Below are positions 43,939 to 51,826 of a stretch of 64,000 nucleotides of DNA, one piece after another (positions within the stretch are counted from its first letter, which is position 1; every line of letters starts with the position of its first letter). The translations under genes were made by a program, and so were the position numbers. Below the pieces are notes generated by a model. It was not told the origin of the DNA. It worked only from the letters and a program-made list of their open reading frames with translations, and did no database searches. The DNA is from Sphingomonas sp. PP-CE-3A-406 (lineage in GTDB: Bacteria > Pseudomonadota > Alphaproteobacteria > Sphingomonadales > Sphingomonadaceae), in assembly GCF_003688625.1 (NCBI RefSeq), contig NZ_RCWY01000001.1, positions 930,001-994,000 on the forward strand, given 5' to 3'.

Positions 43939-45324
43939 ATGACACTGAAGCTGTTCCTGACCTGCGCTGCCGTGACGGCCGCGATTCCCGCCACCGCCCA
44001 GACGACGACCTCGCCGGCCGCCTCCAACGGCCTCGAAATCGCCAAGAAGATGATCGCGTTTCGCAGCGTGCGCGGTCCCGGCAACCAGACGCCGCAGCTT
44101 GCCGCCTATCTGAAGTCGGTGCTGGTCGGCGGCGGCTTTGCGGCGAGCGACGTGACGGTCACCCCGGTCGACGACACCGCCTATCTGATCGCGACCTGGA
44201 AGGGGTCCGATGCGGCGCTGAAGCCGATCGTCGTCTCCGGGCATATCGACGTGGTCGAGGCCAAGCCCGCCGACTGGCAGCGCGATCCGTTCACGGCTGT
44301 GGTCGAGAACGGCTATCTCTACGGCCGCGGCGCGACCGACATGAAGCTCGATGCCGCGCTGGCGATCGCCACGCTGCTCGACATGAAGAAGGCGGGGTAC
44401 AAACCCAAGCGCGGCATCGTCCTCGCGCTGTCGGGTGACGAGGAAACCGTCATGAAGACGTCGTCGCTGATCGCCGACCGGCTCAAGACTGCCGAGATGG
44501 CGCTCAACATCGACGGCGGCGGCGGGCTTTACGCGGAAGACGGCAAGGCCGAATATTTCACGGTCGGCGCGGCCGAAAAGACCTATGCCGACTTCCAGCT
44601 CGAAACGACCAGCGCGGGCGGCCACTCGTCCGCACCGCGCAAAGTGAACGCAATCAACCAGCTCGCCGCGGCGCTGGTGAAAATCGGCGACTATCGCTTC
44701 ACGCCGCAGCTGTCGCCGATCACCAAGGGCTATTTCGAGGGCGTCGCACCGCGCCAGACACCAGAGATCGGTGCCGCAATGCGCGCCTTCGCCGCCAATC
44801 CCAAGGACCAGAAGGCGATCGAGACGCTCGCCGCCAATCCTGGCTATGTCGGCCAGATCGGCACGACCTGCGTCACATCGATGATCAGCGGCGGGCATGC
44901 GCTCAACGCGTTGCCGCAGCGCGCGACCGCGAACATCAACTGCCGCATCTTCCCCGGCGTGAAACCCGCGACCGTGATGGCCGAACTCGCCAAGGTCGCC
45001 GCCGACCCGGGCGTGAAATTCAGCGACGTCACCGAAGGATCGAACCCGACCGACGCCTCGCCGTTGCGCGCCGATCTGATGAATGCGGTCAAGACGGCGA
45101 TGGCCAAGATCCGCCCCGGCGTGCCGATCTTCCCGAGCATGTCGGCGGGCGCGAGCGATTCGATGTGGTACCGTTCGGTCGGCGTGCCGAGCTACGGCGT
45201 CAGCCCGACCTTCATCAAGCAGTCCGACGACTTCAGCCACGGCCTGAACGAGCGGACGCCGATCGACAACATCCCGCTGGCGATCACCTATTACCGCTCG
45301 CTGCTCACTGACCTGACGAAATAG
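43939..45324 (+). CDS. M20 family metallopeptidase, exported
   Basis: Zinc-dependent exopeptidase/dipeptidase of 461 residues with a signal peptide (VTAAIPATAQ, about 19). Metal and catalytic residues are in place: His102 and Asp104 in GHIDVV, bridging Asp134 in GRGATDMK, Glu168-Glu169 in SGDEET, the NIDGGGG segment, and a C-terminal His in DFSHGLNE. The dimerisation domain contains TTSAGGHSSAPRKVNAI. ATG at 43939 is chosen because AAGGA lies 6 bases upstream; another in-frame ATG overlaps the TBDR stop at 43918. Together they suggest one operon for peptide uptake and hydrolysis. Confidence 0.88.
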   Translation: MTLKLFLTCAAVTAAIPATAQTTTSPAASNGLEIAKKMIAFRSVRGPGNQTPQLAAYLKSVLVGGGFAASDVTVTPVDDTAYLIATWKGSDAALKPIVVSGHIDVVEAKPADWQRDPFTAVVENGYLYGRGATDMKLDAALAIATLLDMKKAGYKPKRGIVLALSGDEETVMKTSSLIADRLKTAEMALNIDGGGGLYAEDGKAEYFTVGAAEKTYADFQLETTSAGGHSSAPRKVNAINQLAAALVKIGDYRFTPQLSPITKGYFEGVAPRQTPEIGAAMRAFAANPKDQKAIETLAANPGYVGQIGTTCVTSMISGGHALNALPQRATANINCRIFPGVKPATVMAELAKVAADPGVKFSDVTEGSNPTDASPLRADLMNAVKTAMAKIRPGVPIFPSMSAGASDSMWYRSVGVPSYGVSPTFIKQSDDFSHGLNERTPIDNIPLAITYYRSLLTDLTK

Positions 45325-45335
45325 GTGCGGGCGGC

Positions 45336-46148
45336 TTACGAGTTCGCGCGCGCCCACTCAGCCGCGTCGGCGACCTGCGCGGCATCGGGCGTCACGCCGG
45401 TGTAGAGCACGAACTGTTGCAGCGCCTGCAGGGTCGCGACCTCGGTCCCGGTGATGCAGCGCTTGCCCGCGTCCGCGGCGGCGCGCAGGAACGGCGTCTC
45501 GGGCGGATATTGCACCACGTCGAACGCGATGTCGCACGCCGCGATCATGTCGGACGGGAACGCCAGCGCGTCCGCATCCGCCCCGGTCATTCCGATCGGC
45601 GTCACGTTGATGAGGAGGCGCGCGCTCCCGCCAACTTCCGAGGCCCAGCGATACCCGTACAGGTCGGCGAGCGCCTGCCCAGCCGTCGCATTGCGCGCAA
45701 CGACGGTGCCGTCCCGGAAACCGCTGTCGCTCAACGCGGCGGCGACCGCCTTGGCCATCCCGCCCGAACCGTGCAGCACGAACGAGAGCGATCGATCGAG
45801 ATCCGCGACCAGATCGACGACCGCGCCGTAATCCGTATTGTGCCCGGTCAGCACGCCTTCGTCGTTGACGATCGTGTTCACGCTGTCGATCGCACTCGCC
45901 GATGGCGCAAGACCGTCGAGCAGCGCGATCACCGCCTCCTTGAACGGCATCGAGATCGCACAGCCGCGAATATCCAGCGCGCGGATCCCGCCGATCGCCG
46001 CGGGCAGATCGGTGGTCGAAAACGACTTGTACACGTAATCGAGCCCGGTCAGTGCGTAGAGCCGGTTGTGAAAGCGGGTGCCGAAATTGCCGGGCCTCGC
46101 CGACAGCGACATGCACAAACGCGTATCGCGTCCGATCAGCGGTTTCAT
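45336..46148 (-). CDS. Shikimate dehydrogenase-like protein (SDH-L type)
   Basis: 270-residue NAD(P)-dependent dehydrogenase of the AroE superfamily. The substrate domain has SLSARPGNFGTRFHNRLY, the catalytic Lys in SMPFKEAV and Asp in GHNTDYGA. The cofactor domain has LHGSGGMAKAVAAAL (Gly-rich loop). The SARPGNFGTRFHN variant of the usual shikimate-binding SxS segment and the short length resemble the shikimate-dehydrogenase-like (HI0607/SDH-L) branch, which is weakly active on shikimate and may not be biosynthetic. ATG at 46148 follows AAGGAGAG closely. It is convergent with the M20 gene 11 bp away. Role in aromatic breakdown is only a guess. Confidence 0.8.
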   Translation of the reverse strand: MKPLIGRDTRLCMSLSARPGNFGTRFHNRLYALTGLDYVYKSFSTTDLPAAIGGIRALDIRGCAISMPFKEAVIALLDGLAPSASAIDSVNTIVNDEGVLTGHNTDYGAVVDLVADLDRSLSFVLHGSGGMAKAVAAALSDSGFRDGTVVARNATAGQALADLYGYRWASEVGGSARLLINVTPIGMTGADADALAFPSDMIAACDIAFDVVQYPPETPFLRAAADAGKRCITGTEVATLQALQQFVLYTGVTPDAAQVADAAEWARANS

Positions 46149-46303
46149 GCGGCTCTCCTTCATCATCCCGGCGTCTATATACCGTCCGGCCGGCGCCACC
46201 ATCCCGCACCCTCAAAGCTGAGCTTTAGGCATCCGATCAAAATAGATATTGGTAATCCCACTATATCAATGGAGTTTATCGGCACAGGTTCGGGGGACGC
46301 GAT

Positions 46304-48805
46304 ATGGTGCTGACTGCTTTGCTGATGACGTTACAGAGTGCCGAGCAGGTGCCGCAGACCCCGCCCCCACAGCCCGCACCCGTGGCGACGTCGGCCGCGC
46401 AACCGACGCAGTCCACAGGCGAGCAGGAACGCGCAGGCCCGGCGTCGGGCGATGCAGGCGGCGACATCCTCGTCACCGCACGCCGCCGCGCGGAAACCGT
46501 CCAAAGCGTGCCGATCGCGATGTCGGTGATCGGCGGCACCGCGATCGCCGACACCGGCGCGTACAACGTCAGCCGCATCACGCAGCTGGCGCCGACGCTG
46601 CAATTCTATTCGACCAACCCGCGTAATTCGGCCGCCAATATCCGCGGGCTCGGCGCGCCGTTCGGCCTGACCAACGACGGCATCGAACAGGGCGTCGGCA
46701 TCTATGTCGACCAGGTCTATTACAGCCGCATCGCCTCGGCGACGTTCGACTTCACCGATACCGAGCGGATCGAGATCCTCCGCGGACCGCAGGGCACCCT
46801 ATACGGCAAGAACACCACCGCGGGCGCAATCAACGTCACCACGCGCGCACCGAGCTTCACGCCCGAGGCGCGCGTCGAGTTGAGCGGCGGCAATTACGAT
46901 TTCTTCCAGGGCAAGGCGTCGGTGTCGGGGCCGCTGGTCGACGATAAGCTGGCGATCCGGCTGTCGACGTCGATCACGACGCGGCGCGGCACGATCTACA
47001 ATTCGCGCACCGACATCTATCTCAACAGCCAGGACAATCTCGGGTTTCGCGGCCAGCTGCTGTGGCGCGCGGCCTCCAATCTCGATCTGACGCTATACGG
47101 CGATTACGGCCGGCAGAACCCCAATTGCTGCGTCCAATATTATGCGCGGGTCGGCACGACGCAGCGACCGCTCAACCGGCAATATGCGGCGCTGGCCGCG
47201 GCGCAGGGCTATGTCGTGCCGTCGACGAACGCGTTCGACCGGGTGACCGACGTCGATACGCCGTTGCGCGCGAAGCAAGAGCTGGGCGGCGCATCGCTGC
47301 TCGCGAACTGGGATCTCGGCCCGGCGACGGTGACGTCGGTGACCGCATGGCGGTTCTGGCACTGGGACCCGTCGAATGATCGCGACTTCATCGGCCTGCC
47401 GATCACCCCGGTCTCGGCGAACCCGTCGCAGCAGAGCCAGTTCAGCCAGGAACTGCGGGTCGGATCGAACGGTACGCACGCGGTCGACTACACGGTCGGC
47501 GTCTTCTACTTCCACCAGACGATCGATACGCAGGGTCTTCAGGTCCAGGGACCCGCGGCGAGCCGGTTCCTGCTCAATCCCGGCAACGGTGTCGCGCCCG
47601 GCGCTACCGGATGCGCGACCGCGACCACCGCGGCGTGCAACCCGTCGGTGCTCGACGGGCTGACCAGCCGCAACACGATCGGATTTACTAACACCAGCGC
47701 CGCGCTGTTCGGAAAGCTCACCTGGCATGCCACGAACAAGCTTCAGATCGCGCCCGGCCTGCGGTTGAACTACGACAAGAAGGACGGCGATTACGTCTCC
47801 GTTGTCACCACCGGCAATGGCGGCACTACGCTGACAGCCGATCAGCGCGGCGTGCTCGCCCCGCAAAGCTACAAGCCGACATTCGACAACTGGAACCTGT
47901 CGGGCGACATCACCGCGTCGTACACCGTGACCCCCGACATCCACGCCTATGCGACCTATGCGCGCAGCTATAAATCGGGCGGCATCAACCTGTCAGGCCT
48001 GCCGCTCGACGCCAACAACAACCCGATCCTCGCGTCGGCGACCGTGAAGCCGGAAAAGGTCAATCATTACGAGCTGGGGCTGAAGACGCAGTTCGCCGAT
48101 CGGCGCGTGACGTTGAACATCGCCGGGTTCTGGACCGAGATCGCGGAGTACCAGGCGACCGTCACCAACAACCAGTATTCGGTGTTGCGCGGTTATCTGG
48201 CTAATGCGGGCAAGGTGCGCACGCGCGGTCTCGAATTCGACTCCGCGTTCCGGCCGTCGGAGCGGCTGAACCTGTACGTCAACGGCGCCTACACCGACGC
48301 CAAATACGTCAAGTTCGTCGATGCGCCCTGCCCGCCCGAGCTGACCGGCGGCACCGCGGCGGATGCGACGCACCCGGCAAGCCCCGCAGGCCAGGCCGGC
48401 ACCGCGACAAGGCCGTCGTACAGCCCGGCAAGCTGCGACATCTCGGGGCAGCGCCTGCCCGGCGTCTCGAAATTCGCGCTCTCATACGGGGCGGAATACG
48501 ACCTGCCCGCGCGGATCGCGGGCAAGGATGGTCAAGTCTATGTCGGCTATGACGGCAGCTACCGGTCGCATTTCTCGTCGAACCCGTCGGAGTCGATCTA
48601 CACCGAGATTAACGGTTATTCGCTGAGCAACTTCCGCGTCGGGTTCCGCGAGCGCGAAGGGATCAACGCGTTCCTCTGGCTGCGCAATGCGTTCGACGAG
48701 TATTACTATGACGTGCTCGCGACCCAATCGGGCAGCACCGGTCTGATCGTCGGCCAGCCCGGCGATCCGAGGACCTACGGCGCGACCATTTCCACGCGGT
48801 TCTGA
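46304..48805 (+). CDS. TonB-dependent receptor
   Basis: Outer-membrane receptor of 833 residues with a very short N-terminal hydrophobic leader (MVLTALLMTLQS), a Pro/Ala/Gln linker, GDILVTARRR as TonB-box region, and the plug VPIAMSVIGGTAI, ANIRGLGAPFG, ILRGPQGTLYGKNTTAGAINVTT. The barrel ends in YGATISTRF. The GTLYGKNTTAGAIN signature belongs to the wide sphingomonad TBDR expansion. It is divergent from the shikimate-dehydrogenase-like gene across 155 bp, so a phenolic ligand is conceivable. A stem-loop follows the stop. Confidence 0.92.
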   Translation: MVLTALLMTLQSAEQVPQTPPPQPAPVATSAAQPTQSTGEQERAGPASGDAGGDILVTARRRAETVQSVPIAMSVIGGTAIADTGAYNVSRITQLAPTLQFYSTNPRNSAANIRGLGAPFGLTNDGIEQGVGIYVDQVYYSRIASATFDFTDTERIEILRGPQGTLYGKNTTAGAINVTTRAPSFTPEARVELSGGNYDFFQGKASVSGPLVDDKLAIRLSTSITTRRGTIYNSRTDIYLNSQDNLGFRGQLLWRAASNLDLTLYGDYGRQNPNCCVQYYARVGTTQRPLNRQYAALAAAQGYVVPSTNAFDRVTDVDTPLRAKQELGGASLLANWDLGPATVTSVTAWRFWHWDPSNDRDFIGLPITPVSANPSQQSQFSQELRVGSNGTHAVDYTVGVFYFHQTIDTQGLQVQGPAASRFLLNPGNGVAPGATGCATATTAACNPSVLDGLTSRNTIGFTNTSAALFGKLTWHATNKLQIAPGLRLNYDKKDGDYVSVVTTGNGGTTLTADQRGVLAPQSYKPTFDNWNLSGDITASYTVTPDIHAYATYARSYKSGGINLSGLPLDANNNPILASATVKPEKVNHYELGLKTQFADRRVTLNIAGFWTEIAEYQATVTNNQYSVLRGYLANAGKVRTRGLEFDSAFRPSERLNLYVNGAYTDAKYVKFVDAPCPPELTGGTAADATHPASPAGQAGTATRPSYSPASCDISGQRLPGVSKFALSYGAEYDLPARIAGKDGQVYVGYDGSYRSHFSSNPSESIYTEINGYSLSNFRVGFREREGINAFLWLRNAFDEYYYDVLATQSGSTGLIVGQPGDPRTYGATISTRF

Positions 48806-48811
48806 CGAAAA

Positions 48812-48841
48812 ACGGCGGCCTGTTTTCCAACAGGCCGCCGT
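48812..48841 (+). terminator. Stem-loop terminator after the TBDR
   Basis: A perfect 13-bp stem (ACGGCGGCCTGTT, 48812-48824, with 48829-48841) around a TTCC loop. The 3' side runs into CTTCATT with only a weak T-run, so it may work in both directions between the convergent genes. Confidence 0.75.
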
Positions 48842-48862
48842 CTTCATTCAAGCGGTATTGGC

Positions 48863-49495
48863 TCAGTAGGTCGACGTCGTGGTCGGCCGATACCGGTTCC
48901 GCTCGGCAGCAACTTCATCGCGCGTATAGGCGGGGGCAGCCTCGTCGAAGCGGCTCCAGCCGTCCTGGCGATACGCCGCGCCGCGCGTCGTCGCGTCGAC
49001 CGAGCGGTTACGATCGAGCACCGCTTCGGCTTCTGTGACCAGATCGTCCTCGACGCGCGCGCTCAGCAGCGTGCCACCGCGACGGACGCCTTCCGAATAG
49101 ACATGCGCGTCTTCTTCGGAATGCCCTGCGTCCTTCAATGCGCCGACGATCGTGCCGGTTGCAGCACCACCGGCAGCACCGATCCCGGCACCGACCACGG
49201 TCGAGGCGAGCCAGCCCGCCGCGACGATCGGACCGAGACCTGGGATCGCGAGCAGGCCGAGCCCGGCGAGCAGGCCACCGACGCCGCCAACCGCTGCGCC
49301 GGTCGAGACGCCGCGGCTGACATCGCCGCGGTCGTCGACGTCGCCGAGCGTCGTGTCGCTATCGCCATGCGCGCCGTCTGCGTTGCTGGCGACGATGCTG
49401 ATATGACTATGCGGTACGCCCAGCCGCTCGAGATCGTGGAGCGCGGCGGTTGCGTCGGCATAGTCGTCGAACAGGCGTGTGAGTGTCTTGGTCAT
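48863..49495 (-). CDS. General stress protein-like protein with glycine-zipper region
   Basis: 210-residue protein. The N-terminal part (1-45: TRLFDDYADATAALHDLERLGVPHSHISIVAS) resembles the general stress protein 17M/YflT N-domain. The middle (about 62-120) is a Gly/Ala-rich glycine-zipper hydrophobic stretch that may insert in a membrane. KDAGHSEEDAHVYSEGVRRGGTLLSARVEDD is the usual continuation in alphaproteobacterial homologues. GGAGAG precedes the ATG by about 6 bases. It is 23 bp after the small periplasmic gene, in a stress-type group. Function is not established. Confidence 0.8.
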   Translation of the reverse strand: MTKTLTRLFDDYADATAALHDLERLGVPHSHISIVASNADGAHGDSDTTLGDVDDRGDVSRGVSTGAAVGGVGGLLAGLGLLAIPGLGPIVAAGWLASTVVGAGIGAAGGAATGTIVGALKDAGHSEEDAHVYSEGVRRGGTLLSARVEDDLVTEAEAVLDRNRSVDATTRGAAYRQDGWSRFDEAAPAYTRDEVAAERNRYRPTTTSTY

Positions 49496-49518
49496 CGTTT
49501 CTCTCCTAAGAAATGGGA

Positions 49519-49830
49519 TCAGCGCGCGGTCACGTTGCCCTTGTAGTCGAGCCCGACATGGACCTTCTTGCCGCCGCGGGTCGCCATGCCCCGCCAGACG
49601 CCGTCCTTGTCCTTGGTCAGCGCGGACACCGACCGATAGCCGGCCTTGGTCAGCCGGCCGCGCGCCTGGTCTTGCGAGAAGGAATTGGCGCCGCTGGCGG
49701 GGGCCGCAACGTGTGCGGCGTCGTTGCTCTTGATCGCGGGGTTGTGCGCGCCGGTATGCGTCGCGGTCTGTGCGACGGCGCTCGACGCCAGCAGCATTGC
49801 GCCACAGGCCATAAATGCTCGAACAGTCAT
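49519..49830 (-). CDS. Small exported protein, PepSY-like
   Basis: Protein of 103 residues with a signal peptide (FMACGAMLLASSAVAQ). The mature part has ANSFSQDQARGRLTKAGYRSVSALTKDKDGVWRGMATRGGKKVHVGLDYKGNVTAR, which reads like a single PepSY-type module (helix, then two to three strands). Two adjacent ATG codons are possible; the one at 49830 has the better spacing (6 bases) from AGGAG. It sits between two stress-type membrane genes. Its role is unknown; similar proteins are common in sphingomonads. Confidence 0.72.
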   Translation of the reverse strand: MTVRAFMACGAMLLASSAVAQTATHTGAHNPAIKSNDAAHVAAPASGANSFSQDQARGRLTKAGYRSVSALTKDKDGVWRGMATRGGKKVHVGLDYKGNVTAR

Positions 49831-49874
49831 CATACTCTCCTTTGTTTCTTGTTCTTCGATAATCCGCAGTCGGG

Positions 49875-49901
49875 GCGGCAGTTCCACGCTGGAACTGCCG
49901 C
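49875..49901. terminator. Strong hairpin between two small genes
   Basis: A 12-bp perfect stem around a CGC loop (arms 49875-49886 and 49890-49901) lies 10 bases beyond the stop of the membrane protein gene. No T-run follows on the minus strand, so it could be a processing or mRNA-stabilising structure instead of a classical terminator. Confidence 0.5.
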
Positions 49902-49910
49902 GCCGTTTGC

Positions 49911-50180
49911 TCAGCGTGCCGTGCCGCGACGAAACAGGTTGATGATCGCGAGCAGGATGACCGCGCCGACCAGCGAGATCAGGATCGACTGGATGTTGAG
50001 CGCGCCGTCCATGATCGAGGCGCCACCGATCAGCGGCGTGATCAGGAACCCGGCGAGCAACGCGCCGACGATACCGACGACGATGTTGAGGAAGATCCCC
50101 TGCTGCGCATCGGTCCGCATGATCATGCTCGCGACCCAGCCGATAAGTCCGCCGACGATTAGAAGAATGATGAGGTTCAT
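49911..50180 (-). CDS. GlsB/YeaQ/YmgE family (transglycosylase-associated) stress membrane protein
   Basis: 89-residue inner-membrane protein with three hydrophobic segments: LIILLIVGGLIGWVASMIM, IFLNIVVGIVGALLAGFLI and ILISLVGAVILLAIINLF. RTDAQQGIFLNIVVGIVGA is the family signature. Such proteins are induced in envelope, acid or osmotic stress, with no known mechanism. It heads the minus-strand small-gene group, divergent from the PAS-LuxR regulator across 134 bp. Confidence 0.88.
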   Translation of the reverse strand: MNLIILLIVGGLIGWVASMIMRTDAQQGIFLNIVVGIVGALLAGFLITPLIGGASIMDGALNIQSILISLVGAVILLAIINLFRRGTAR

Positions 50181-50314
50181 GATGAGGCTTTCTGAAGTGT
50201 GATACGGGATGCTTAACAGTCGGACTCGCGGTTCCGTTCAGTTCACCACTTTTGCCGATTGGTGCAGGAATACCGGGGTAATTGGTATTTTTGCGCCTTC
50301 CTGGGGGGAACCAG

Positions 50315-51817
50315 ATGCCTCCCGCCGGCGCTGGACGGGGTATGACGAAGACACCGCATCCGCCGCTCCACGCCCCCACGCTGCACCATCTCGAACAGCT
50401 CATGACCGGGCTGCTCGAAGGCGTGATCCTGATGGATCCGACCGGCGTCATCCTCAGCGCGAACCCTGCCGCACTCAAGATGCACGGGATATCCTCGGTG
50501 AAGGATCTGGGCGAGACCGCCGACGATTACGCCGCGCGGTTCGACCTGCGCCACCGGAACCACCGGAAGATCCCGCGCCGCGAATACCCGCTGATGCGGC
50601 TGCTCGCGGGGGAGAGCTTTCCCGACTTGATCGTCGAGGTCGGCCCGGCGGGTGCGGACGAGCCGCGCTGGGTGCACCAGGTTCGCGACATCGTCATGGA
50701 CGAGGATGGTGGCGAGCCCGACTGCCTGGGGCTCGTCATCAACGACGTGTCCGAGCGGTTCGACGCCGAGGACCGGTTCGAGGCGATGTTCCATGCCAAT
50801 CCGGCGCCGGCGCTGATCATCCGGGTCGCCGACCAGCGCTACGTGCTCGTCAACCAGGGGTTTCTCGACCTGTCGGGCTACAGCCGCGACCAGATCATCG
50901 GCAAAACGCTGTTCGAGTTCGATTTTCTGACCGAGGTGCAGCGCAAGCCGTTCGTCAGGGACTGCGTGGCCGCGGGCAAGACGGTCCCGCAACTCGAAGC
51001 CGAGCTGCCGTTGGCAAGCGGCGACAAGACGCTGGTCGTGCTGGCCGGCCAGCCGATCGAGGTCGCGAACGAAGACTGCCTGCTGTTCACCTTCGCCGAT
51101 CTCGAACCGCGTCGTCAGGCCGAACGCGCGTTGCAGGCCAGCGAACGCCACTTCGCCTCGGTGTTCGAAATGGCACCGATCGCCATGGTCGTGACACAGG
51201 GCGACGACAACCGCATCGCGCAGGTCAACGCCGCATTCAAGACGCTCACCGGCTACACCGAGAAGGCGGTGGTGGGCATGGTCGCGGACGACCTGCAACT
51301 GTGGAACGACGCGGTGCAACGCGAGGGCCTAGAAACCGAGATCCGCGAGTCCGGCGGATTTCGCGGGCACGATGTCCGGCTGCTCCACAAAAACGGCGAA
51401 GGGCTCGACTGCCTGGTGTCCGCCGAACGGATCAGCGTCGACGGCGCACCGTGCGTGCTATGGCTGTATCAGGACATCTCGGCACGGCGGCGCGGCGAAC
51501 TCGATCTCGTCGAGGCGATCGATGCGGTAATGAAGGACGCCAACTGGCTCAGCCGCTCGATCATGGACAAGCTGGCGACGCTACGTAATCCGCGTGCACT
51601 GTCCGGGACCAGCGCCCCTTCGACCGATCTCAGCAAACGCGAACGCGAGGTGCTCGAACTGATCTGCCAGGATCTCGACGATGCGGCGATCGCCGAGCGC
51701 CTGGGGCTGTCGCGCAACACGGTCCGCAACCATGTCGCGCGACTCTACGCCAAGATCGGCGTCAACCGACGCAGCGCCGCCGTGGTCTGGGCGCACGAGC
51801 GCGGCGTCGGCGCGTGA
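50315..51817 (+). CDS. PAS-domain LuxR-type transcriptional regulator
   Basis: 500-residue cytosolic regulator with three PAS-like domains: about 28-150 (LLEGVILMDPTGVILSANPAALKMHG), 155-280 (NPAPALIIRVADQRYVLVNQGFLDLSGYSRDQIIGKTLFEF) and 285-400 (HFASVFEMAPIAMVV...VNAAFKTLTGYTEKAV). A C-terminal LuxR helix-turn-helix (about 440-495: LSKREREVLELICQDLDDAAIAERLGLSRNTVRNHVARLYAKIGV) follows. No kinase or receiver domain is seen, so it may sense a ligand or redox state directly. Starts at 50315 and 50342 are both possible. It is divergent from the stress genes, which it may control, and ends 9 bp from a convergent TBDR gene. Confidence 0.85.
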   Translation: MPPAGAGRGMTKTPHPPLHAPTLHHLEQLMTGLLEGVILMDPTGVILSANPAALKMHGISSVKDLGETADDYAARFDLRHRNHRKIPRREYPLMRLLAGESFPDLIVEVGPAGADEPRWVHQVRDIVMDEDGGEPDCLGLVINDVSERFDAEDRFEAMFHANPAPALIIRVADQRYVLVNQGFLDLSGYSRDQIIGKTLFEFDFLTEVQRKPFVRDCVAAGKTVPQLEAELPLASGDKTLVVLAGQPIEVANEDCLLFTFADLEPRRQAERALQASERHFASVFEMAPIAMVVTQGDDNRIAQVNAAFKTLTGYTEKAVVGMVADDLQLWNDAVQREGLETEIRESGGFRGHDVRLLHKNGEGLDCLVSAERISVDGAPCVLWLYQDISARRRGELDLVEAIDAVMKDANWLSRSIMDKLATLRNPRALSGTSAPSTDLSKREREVLELICQDLDDAAIAERLGLSRNTVRNHVARLYAKIGVNRRSAAVVWAHERGVGA

Positions 51818-51826
51818 TGAGGGCGG

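Noticed and set aside
50181..50314. EcfG-type general stress promoter before the GlsB-type gene
   Set aside because: A GGAACC is present on the minus strand (about 50230), but no CGTT lies at the required 16-17 base distance; the nearest GTT is too close.
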